Shown here one piece after another: positions 56,051 through 64,000 of a stretch of 64,000 nt of DNA. The notes below the pieces were generated by a model, which searched no databases, had not been told where the DNA came from, and saw only the letters and a list, made by a program, of their open reading frames with translations. The DNA lies in NCBI RefSeq assembly GCF_964355755.1, contig NC_092670.1, positions 35,513,795 to 35,577,794 of the forward strand. The letters run 5' to 3'. Position numbers and translations under genes: made by a program. Each line of letters starts with the position of its first letter. Position 1 is the stretch's first letter. This DNA is from Antedon mediterranea. Lineage: Eukaryota > Echinodermata > Crinoidea > Comatulida > Antedonidae.

Positions 56051-59000
56051 TTACACAGTTTTGTTTTCGAATTGGTTGTAACCAGGAGGTACAGTCTGAT
56101 TGGGTGACTGATGAATCACAACAACACTATCTGGTCTTCGTCTGCAACAGCAATAACAGCAAGCGATGCATCCACCGATGCTAGCCAATATTCCAAAGGT
56201 GAATAAAACCCTGGTAAGAGAAAAAAGAGTTTAAATAATGTAAGATACTCTCAGGAAACATATTTTTCCGCTGCACAAAACAATTCGGTAATTCGGCTCA
56301 GAGATCGGTAATCATCTGTTACATTATTCGGTAATTCGGCTCTGAGCTCGGTAATCAACTTTTACATTTCGGTAATTCGGTTCAAAACTCGGTAATCAAC
56401 TTGTATTCGGTAATTCGACTCAGAGCTCGGTAATAAGATTGTACACTATTCGGTAATTCGGCTTAGAGTTCGGTAATCAACTTGTAAATTTCGGTAATTC
56501 GGCTCAGAGCTCTGTAATCAACTTGAAAATTTTGGTAATTCGGCTCAGAGCTCGGTAATATGACTGTAACTTGGCTCAGAGAGCTCGGTAATTAACTTGT
56601 AAATTTCGGTAATTCGACTCAGAGCTCCGGTAATAAGATTGTACATTATTCTGTAATTCGGCTTAGAGCTCGGTAATCAACTTGTACATTTCGGTAATTC
56701 GGCTCAAAGCTCGGTAATCAACTTATGCATTAGTCGGTATTTCGGAACAGAGCTCGGTAATCAACTTGTACATTAGTTGGTATTTCGGCTCAGAGCTCGG
56801 TAATCAACTTGTACATTTTGGTAATTCGACTCAGAGCTCGGTAATCAACTTGTACATTAGTTGGTATTTCGGCTCAGAGCTCGGTAATTAACTTGTATAT
56901 TTCGGTAATTCGACTCAGAGCTCGGTAATCAACTTGTACATTAGTCGGTATTTCGGCTCAGAGCTCGGTAATCAACTTGTACCGTACATTAGTTGGTATT
57001 TCGGCTCAGAGATTGTAATCAACTTGTACATTTCGGTAATTCGCCTAAGAGCTCGGTAATCAACTTGTACATTAGTCGTTATTTCGGCTCAGAGCTCGGT
57101 AATCAACTTGTACATTTCGGTAATTCGGCTAAGAGCTCGGTAATCAACTTGTACATTAGTCGTTATTTCGGCTCAGAGCTCGGTAATCAACTTGTACATT
57201 TCGGTAATTCGGCTAAGAGCTCGGTAATCAACTTGTACATTTCGGTAATTCGGCTCAGAGCTCGGTAATCAACTTGTACATTTCGGTAATTCGACTCAGA
57301 GCTCGGTAATCAACTTGTACATTAGTTGGTATTTCGGCTCAGAGCTCGGTAATCAACTTGTACATTTCGGTCATTCGACTCAGAGCTCGGTAATCAACTT
57401 GTACATTAGTCGTTATTTCGGCTCAGAGCTCGGTAATCAACTTGTACATTTCGGTAATTCGGCTAAGAGCTCGGTAATCAACTTGTACATTTCGGTAATT
57501 CGGCTCAGAGCTCGGTAATCAACTTGTACATTAGTCGTTATTTCGGCTCAGTGCACGGTAATCAGTCAATGTAAATCATTGAATAATTTGGCCCACAGAT
57601 TATTTTTAACTTCCACATTAGTTTATTCTACATTGTTGCTTATTTCTAATTTGTTTCCCTACTGCAGCAAACGGATAAAAACAACTTTTAGTTATATTAA
57701 TATTTATTATTCTACCAGGGAAGAGTGAAATTCAATATTTCCTGATTCTACCAATAGCGTGACACCTTACGTTAAAGTTAAAAGATTATGTGATTTTGTA
57801 TCATTTAAAAATAATAAATAACATATTGAGAGAAAGATAACTGTTTTTATGAAATAATATTACAGTAGGCCTATTAGTTGAAATTATTGTGACATTTTGT
57901 TTCCTTCAATTTTGATGAACCGCTGTTTTCTTCAGTTTTTAGTCGCGTGAAAGCGACTCTATAGTTCACTATGTCGGTCGGTCGGTCGGTCTGTCTGTCG
58001 GTCCGGTATCACTATGCGTTTTATCGCTTTCTAACCTTATCTTGATATCAGTTTAATCTAGCTAAGTCAATTTTTCACAGTATATTCCTTATGGCCAGGA
58101 ATCGATGTGGTTATGTTTTCACGGTGCGCAATAAAAAATTACGCGGTCTACGCACGATTTAACGAAATCACGTTTGTAATCATATCTTCACAACCATGAA
58201 TCACAATTAAATAAAATTTGGTACTCATAAATTTCAGGGCATAAATCATCATATGGCAATACAATTACGTGCGTAGCGCATATAACGCATGCGTACGCGC
58301 GCTTAAAATTTTCAAAATTTATTTTCGATGAAATAAGAGTACGTTTTAGGCAATTGTAAGCGTTTACAAAATATTGCCATGAGTGCCAGGCTACGCACGT
58401 GTAAATTAAAAAAAATATAACTGTTTTAAAACATTTCAACATTTTTAAACATGTTCAGTAATTTCGGTCAGTTGGTAGGTTGGTCGATCGGTCGGTAAAC
58501 ACTAAGCACGCGACTGCAGCCATCTATATGGCCTTGTTAATTTGCATATACGTTTTTGCACATTTTGGCTCTGATGATTCACCTCTCCCAATCTCAGTAT
58601 AGCTTTGTTTGAGCACCAAGTACAAAGGTATATGCGAGTCAAGATTCTTATTAGTAGGAAATGAACTTGTCACTTTACCGATAATGAAAATTTATAAAAT
58701 TAATGTAAAAATTATACATACCACACCCACCACAATACTCCGTCGCCGGTGGAACAACACGTTTCATATTCGCAGCAATATTCGTTACTGAAACACCTAC
58801 AAATAATGAAACAAAAAATTATTTAAGGAGTGAACTAAATTCATTTTAATTTGGTCTTAGCTAAAAACAAAGTTATAAAAAAATGATTTACTCACTGGTT
58901 TATAAGGCATACCTGAAAAATAAAACAGTGTATTCAGCATATTATTATTCATTAATTTTTCAGAAAGACATATACAAGATATACATGAATAAATTAAAAG

Positions 59001-61810
59001 ATATTATTGTAATGTTTTGCATTGTTATATGTCACCCTTCAACTTAAGGCTAGTAGGTTATATTCAATGGAAATACCCTCTAACATTAAGGGCCTTTCAC
59101 ACCTGTTCCGGCACGGTTCCGGTCCGGCGAATCGAACACAAAATGTTTCGTTGTTACGACGCTCCACGCGGCCAAGCACCAATCGATATGCGCGTAGCCG
59201 CGTGAAAACGAAACATTGACGTTCGATTGGATTTGCCGTCGCCGGACCGGAACCGTGCCGGAGCAGGTGTGAAAGGCCCTTAACTGGCACCGACGTTAAT
59301 GGTTTTTAATTTGCACAGCGCATAATACAAATAGTCTCTATGCGCTGTGGACTCGTGTTACACTTTTCAACATGCTTCTCCCCAAGTCGCGATTTTGTTT
59401 TCGTACATAAATTGTGGAACCCCTTATGTGAAAGATAGCCGAACTATACTTCCTAAATATAACTAAACCAAACTGTGGGATTTATAGAAAATCAGTTTGT
59501 AGCGCGTACCCAATAACTACGTCAGTTGCTAACCCGGATGTTGAACGAGTGTGAATAATGTCGTAGATTGAAAAGGACTGTATAGGCCCTAAAGAAACTT
59601 AATGAATGCTAATCAGTACCAGTATGATATTTTACAACTCCCTGGTATGATGTATGTTTAGTTAGTAATGATTGTATTTTGACTGGTCGAATGTATGACA
59701 GTAGGCGTATGCTAGGGATTTGCCTGACAAACAGTGAGTTATTGAACAAATGTTAAACAATAATGTTATAATAGCCGTTCAGTCATAACGTGTAAGTTAT
59801 GACTTATATTTAATGCTTTCAGATTTGAATGAAATCTTTTTTCTGAATAAATCATCTCAAACACAGGCGAATCTCAGTGCTTATTGTTCGTTATAAAAGA
59901 TACTTTAATCCTTACACTAACCCTCTAAATAATCTCTATCTCACTATAAAATAAAAGAAGTTGTTCATGAGATTCAAACCCAATACGTCGACATTCAAAT
60001 TGTCTGGACTACACAGACGGCTCGAATTGTAGTTAGCTCAATTCTTACGCACACCTTATGGATTATGACTAAAGAATATTCATTCATATTTTGTGACTTT
60101 TCATGAGGGATCCCCAACTTATGTACGAAAAGAAATATCTCCCCCTGTGCGAGGAGGCCTATTCTCCTTGAAAACAATGTTGTTAAACATTAATTTAACA
60201 GCAAATGACATTAAATAAGCCATGGAAAGGTCACGTGCACAAGAGGCCTACCCAGGAAAGGAAACAAGTGGAAAAAGTTTACAAGAAACTGGATGTGCCA
60301 CAATGTATGCAAATCTACAGACACATTATTAATAATGACGTATACTTTCCACGAGCTTATCAGATAATCTAATAAATTCTTCGGAGCCAACAGTACCAAG
60401 GAAGAAACGTTTAACCTCTTTAATTCTCTGAGGTGTGGGGTTATTTAATTCTACGAGAAACTTGAATGTATACAACAATGCAAATCTACAGACACATTAA
60501 TGACGTGTCATGACATGACATGACATGACGAGTTTTATCAGATACCGTAATCTATATTGTTTTGACAATACTTGTAACATGACCACACAGTGTTGATTTT
60601 GACATTTTGACCCTAAACCAAAGAATATATCACCTATACAGGTACTAACTGTTGAAGCATTGAACAGAAGGAGTTTGAGGAAAGAAAGTCGGGAATATCG
60701 AGATATTTAATGAACGGAGGGAATACATAATAATAATATTAATAAAATCTTTATTTTAAAACGGAGACTCGTTCACAACAAAATGTCCTTCCACGAGGCC
60801 GTATGAAAGAAATAAAACTACAATATCACAATTATCAAACTGATAAACTAACAAGAAAATTATACATTTTTATATTAATGAATTAATATATTTTCTAGTT
60901 AGTAGATAAAATTAAAACAGAAAAGCTAAACAATTATAAAACTCACCACAACAAAACAGGCTTAAATTAAGGAGAAATTAATCTTTTGAAATTGTTTAGG
61001 GAAAGAGCATTTTTTTGTATTACATGTATATCAATTTCGTTCCAAATTTTTGCTCCACGGTAGGAAAAACTTTTTTTTATATTCTGTGTCTGGCTTTACT
61101 AGACATAGGTCATTTTTAGATCTTGTATCAGTTTGAACACACTAGCCTGGGAAACATGATCTGGAGAAACTTCTTTGGATAAGATTCAATTTCTTGTAGA
61201 TACATTATTATTGATATTATATTGTTTAAGGTTTTACAGTATTTTCATGGGGAAAATAAATACGTTAATATAAGTGTTTTCGATCATACTCATGAGTGCT
61301 GAGGATCGGAGAGGACGATCAAAGCATATTGATCCGAACGTCAAGAAACAATTCTTTTCAGCATATAAAATTGGTTGTAACCAAACGAATCTTACTATAG
61401 CAACAATCAGATGGTTCCAGATGAGTGATTTGTAGATGACACCAAATGCATAGTCAATTTAAAATTATATTGTATAATTATGCACTTTTTTTAAAATTTC
61501 ACATGGAAGTAATTTAAAGCCAGAAAAAGAATATTAGCTGGTTTAGTCAGAAAAAAAATGCAAACTTCGTTGGTAGAGGGTTTGTTTTCGTTCGAGGTTT
61601 CTGAATTTTATGTTATAGTGAGGAAATCGAATATACTATACTACTTTACTAGAACTTAATCATAATCATACTAATTAATTTTATATTCTATATATAATGT
61701 TAAATTAAAAGATCTCGATGTGATTTTAAATAAAATAAAATTAGTCTTACGTAGTCTCCAAGAACATTTGGAATACAAACAACCATAAACAATGTCAACA
61801 GTCTGAACAT
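56051..61810 (-). CDS. Six-cysteine single-pass membrane protein, paralogue B, with PPxY motif (4 coding exons)
   Basis: Coding exons 61810-61751, 58912-58896 (17 nt), 58796-58722 and 56210-56051 have phases identical to paralogue A and give 103 residues. The order is signal peptide (MFRLLTLFMVVCIPNVLG), six cysteines in VCLINQCFSNEYCCEYETCC, a Trp-rich stretch (LWWVW), a transmembrane helix (VLFTFGILASIGGCIA), a cysteine and arginine cluster (CCYCCCRRR), and a tail with VPPGYNQF. PPGY is a PPxY motif, the ligand of WW domains such as those of NEDD4-type ubiquitin ligases, as seen in WBP1 and several six-cysteine adaptors. Intron 3 holds a large minisatellite and a transposon, and intron 1 a TTAA-flanked MITE. 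An acceptor (TTTTTAG) precedes the first coding exon, so a 5' UTR exon lies upstream. Confidence 0.82.
56283..57560 (+). repeat. 41/43-bp minisatellite, about 30 copies, within intron 3 of paralogue B
   Basis: The basic unit is TTCGGTAATTCGGCTCAGAG followed by CTCGGTAATCAACTTGTACA and T. A variant starts TAGTCGGTATTTCGGCTCAG. In the right half the two variants often alternate, giving an ~84-bp super-unit. Open frames through the array are by-products. Confidence 0.95.
57937..58513 (+). mobile_element. Nonautonomous element with GTCG/GTCT microsatellite, copy 2
   Basis: It begins TTTTTAGTCGCGTGAAAGCG and continues ACTCTATAGTTCACTATGTC. The interior (TATTCCTTATGGCCAGGAAT, then TTTTCACGGTGCGCAATAAA and CATATGGCAATACAATTACG) is nearly identical to copy 1 at 43155. 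It ends AAGCACGCGACT. It lacks about 170 bp of copy 1. Confidence 0.8.
59090..59279. mobile_element. TTAA-flanked MITE with ~45-bp inverted repeats (190 bp)
   Basis: The left end GGGCCTTTCACACCTGTTCC continues GGCACGGTTCCGGTCCGGCG. The right end is its inverse with one visible mismatch. TTAA occurs on both sides (59086-59089 and 59280-59283), as for piggyBac-type transposition. It is markedly GC-richer than its surroundings and lies in intron 1 of paralogue B. Confidence 0.92.
59284..61750 (-). other. Remaining intron 1 of paralogue B
   Basis: The stretch 60485-60530 has short TGACATGACA direct repeats, and CAAATCTACAGACACATTA occurs at both 60309 and 60481. The 60740-61450 segment (TTCGTTCCAAATTTTTGCTC, then CACGGTAGGAAAAAC) has the look of a degraded retroelement 3' region. 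No coding domain was recognised. Confidence 0.35.
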
Positions 61811-61852
61811 CTTGATCAGTCTAAAAATGAATTGACGGAAGATTAAAGGGGT

Positions 61853-62533
61853 GTCTAGAAAACTTAGATCTAGAAAACTCAGATCTCAGATATATCTGAG
61901 TTTTCTAGATCTAGAAAAATGGAACTAGAAAACTCAGATCATCATTGATTGGTTGGTAGGTCATTTGGATCGTTCCATTATTAATCAGCAGGTAGGTCAT
62001 TTGAAATACTAGAAGTATTATTAAAACTGATTACTGTGTACGTTTTCTTACTAATATTATTGTAACATGTAGAAGCCGCCTACGGCTTAAATCATAAAGA
62101 AAATACAGTGCATGTTACCGTTAAAATGTAGGCATGTACGAGTTGGTGTGGGTGGGTACGAGTTGGTTGAGGTATGAGTTAGCCAAGTTGGAAATAGGTA
62201 CGAGTTATTTTGGGTACGAGTCGACCACTTCTAGTCTAGTACTGTAGGACCAGGCCTACTCTTCGCGATACATCGCGATAGCGCCCACACGTTGAGCCTT
62301 GAATTGAGTTTGCTTAGCTAGGCCTAAATGCTAAGCCTACATTTTAAAAGGTGTATAGTATTATTATTAGTAAGAAAACGTATAATACTGTGTAGTATTT
62401 AATATATGCTACCCCTCTAATAACAATGGAACGATCCATTTGATGATCTGGGTTTTCTAGTTCCATTTTGGAACTAGAAAACTCAGATATTGAGATCTGA
62501 GTTTTCTAGATCTGAGTTTTCTAGACACCCAGA
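61853..62533. mobile_element. Foldback element with ~130-bp arms, GGGGTGTCTAGAAAACT type
   Basis: The left arm runs GGGGTGTCTAGAAAACTTAG, then GGAACTAGAAAACTCAGATC, and GGATCGTTCCATTATTA. The right arm is the inverse, ending GATCTGAGTTTTCTAGACAC. TCTAGAAAACTCAGATCT is itself repeated several times within each arm. Confidence 0.8.
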
Positions 62534-62539
62534 TTAAAG

Positions 62540-62790
62540 GGGTGTCACGAAACCTAAGACCACGGAAGCTAAGACCCCCTAAGACACAAGATTTACTCAA
62601 CGAGCGAAAATAATGTGAGTTTATCTATGTTTTGCGGTAGTATTTAATTATATTTATGGTAATAAATACTGTGTTTAAAATTATGTATGGATAAACAAGT
62701 ATTGTTTTTAAGCTGTAGTATATCTTAGAATTTGTTATTTTAGGTCTTGGGTCTTAGCTTTCGTGATCTTAGGTCTTAGGTTCAGAGACA
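62540..62790. mobile_element. Second foldback element, GGGGTGTCACGAAACC type
   Basis: The left arm GGGGTGTCACGAAACCTAAG, then ACCACGGAAGCTAAGACCCC, is inverted at the right as GGTCTTGGGTCTTAGCTTTC and GTGATCTTAGGTCTTAGGTT. It directly follows the previous element and shares its first eight bases (GGGGTGTC). Confidence 0.7.
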
Positions 62791-62857
62791 GAGAGGAAAC
62801 CACAAACCAAACGAAAGTTGCCTAAGCTTCTGGTAAATGCTTTGTAGCATTCACAAA

Positions 62858-63152
62858 TTAAAGATTAATTAAATCCGACTTTGAATATGTTGTTGTAGTT
62901 TTAATAAAGTTAATCACTTCAATAGATAAAAAACGAAAAAAAATCATGTTTTAATTTATAAAATAACAAAATAAATTTTAAAATTCAACCAAAAATTCAT
63001 TGGCTGGCAGCCAAATTTGACCATTTTTTTGCTTTAAATTAGATTTTTTCAGGTAAATACATTTGTTTGTCGTTGAAGAACTATTGTGTTACATTAAAAT
63101 AGAATATTCAACAAAAAGAATTATTTTTTCAGAAGGGCAATACATCTTTAAT
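62858..63152. mobile_element. TTAAAGATGTATTGTC-family MITE, left end lost
   Basis: It contains TTCATTGGCTGGCAGCC and TTTTTTCAGGTAAATACATT and ends GGGCAATACATCTTTAA. Confidence 0.65.
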
Positions 63153-63988
63153 AATAATAATAATGATATTTATTTGGCAAAAGTTCTTAAAAGTACGTTT
63201 TACATTTCATATTGCCAGGAGCAAGTAATAGGCATGAGCCCAAACAGAAAACTGCTCTTACTCCATCAATACAAAAAAACAAAACAAAAAACAAAACTAT
63301 CTAGCTTAGTACAAATTAATTAAAAACAAAACAAAGTTATAATGAAATACACCAATTAAGAATAAGCTGCATTGAATAAACATCATAAACAATTTAATAT
63401 TTTGAGATCAAATGTTTGGTGAGTTGGGTTTTAAAGTCTGAAATTGTAGCTCATTGTTTAACTTCATTCAGAAGTTGATCTCATAGTCTAGGAAAAATAA
63501 CAAACGATGAATATAAACATGTATTGACCTATAGTCTTACAATGTATTAAACGCCCTTCCCACCTCTGACGCTTGATCTCACAAGCTCATTAAAGGAAAT
63601 GGGAGGGTATACACTTTAAATATATCTTTTTCAATTTAGATTGAATGAACTCTACATTACATTCAACACCTTTTCTGTAACTATAGTTAAATTATGTTTT
63701 AACGTTTACTCATGGAGGTGTAAATTATTACCTCCATGGTTGATTTTTGTTATTTGATACTCAGACTTTTACATATTATAGCCTACTTAATGTTCGGAGA
63801 GAGTCATTCAGATTATTTTCAAAGAGTAGGCCTATATAACATTAAACCTAGACCGGCGTGAAGTTAGTTACTTATTCCTTATTCGATATTCAATTTTTTT
63901 TGTGAAGTTGGATCCTTATTCGACATTCACATTCACATGTATGGGGCGCAATAATGTAATATTTTAATTAAATAATTTTATACTTACG
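63153..63988. other. Right-edge intergenic or intronic sequence
   Basis: The stretch 63160-63600 (ATTTATTTGGCAAAAGTTCT, then, well downstream, CTTCATTCAGAAGTTGATCT) looks like a degraded interspersed repeat. A palindrome CATGGAGGTGTAAATTATTA with CCTCCATGG lies at 63713-63741. No gene was seen. Confidence 0.3.
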
Positions 63989-64000
63989 GCTTAGATTAAT
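63989..64000 (-). other. Possible end of a 5' UTR exon of paralogue B at the window edge
   Basis: On the minus strand ATTAATCTAAGCC is followed by a strong donor GTAAGTATAA. It lies 2.2 kb upstream of the first coding exon of paralogue B, in the position expected for its non-coding exon. Too little is visible to be sure. Confidence 0.2.

Noticed and set aside
56993-57518. Open frames reading NQLVHFGNS and similar repeats
   Set aside because: By-products of the 41/43-bp minisatellite inside an intron of paralogue B.
63153-64000. Third copy of the six-cysteine membrane gene
   Set aside because: Only a donor-like CTAAGCC|GTAAGT is visible at the edge. The frame needed for the 17-nt exon meets a stop, and no EYCC-type exon was found nearby. 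A 5' UTR exon of paralogue B is a simpler reading.

Overview
This window is AT-rich animal DNA. Every gene I could model has introns with GT/AG splice sites and metazoan protein domains, and the space between them is filled with small inverted-repeat transposons, tRNA-derived SINEs and minisatellites. Granulin, dickkopf and a core-1 galactosyltransferase relative, together with the very frequent motif TAGGCCTA, suggest a marine deuterostome and most likely an echinoderm. That placement is an inference. I see no bacterial, viral or organellar signal.

Layout, left to right. (1) 1-1533, minus: first coding exon of a type II membrane protein resembling the N-terminus of a polypeptide GalNAc-transferase; the rest lies outside the window. 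(2) 3.8-17.5 kb, plus: a complete progranulin gene with 19 coding exons, 1,329 residues and 17 granulin domains. Much of it was built by very recent tandem duplication of a ~323-bp exon-plus-intron unit. (3) 17.5-22.7 kb: intergenic repeats, including a 52-bp minisatellite. (4) 22.96-29.77 kb, minus: a complete four-exon dickkopf gene (211 residues), closest to DKK3 by eye. (5) 30.4-34.6 kb: repeats. (6) 34.58-36.43 kb, minus: a two-exon C1GALT1/Cosmc-family protein (396 residues) with an altered metal-binding motif. (7) 38.36-47.60 kb, plus: an 11-exon major-facilitator transporter (486 residues) of the oxalate/formate-antiporter-like type; its stop codon lies across the edge of a small transposon. 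(8) 48.89-51.58 kb and 56.05-61.81 kb, minus: two tandem paralogues of a ~105-residue secretory-pathway membrane protein with six cysteines before one transmembrane helix. Both are split into four coding exons, one of them only 17 nt long.

The genes do not look like one pathway. Five of the seven have products that enter the secretory pathway as secreted, Golgi or single-pass membrane proteins (GalNAc-transferase-like, granulin, dickkopf, core-1 transferase-like) or are small membrane adaptors. The GalNAc-transferase-like and C1GALT1-like proteins belong to families that act in sequence in mucin-type O-glycosylation, but they are more than 30 kb apart and nothing in the sequence links them.

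The most unusual items are the paired six-cysteine genes with the shared 17-nt microexon, the granulin unit expansion, the transposon-derived stop codon of the transporter, the non-canonical metal motif of the C1GALT1-like protein, and two minisatellites with an alternating two-unit structure. All exon models were made by eye from splice sites, reading phase and protein similarity. No alignment or search was run.
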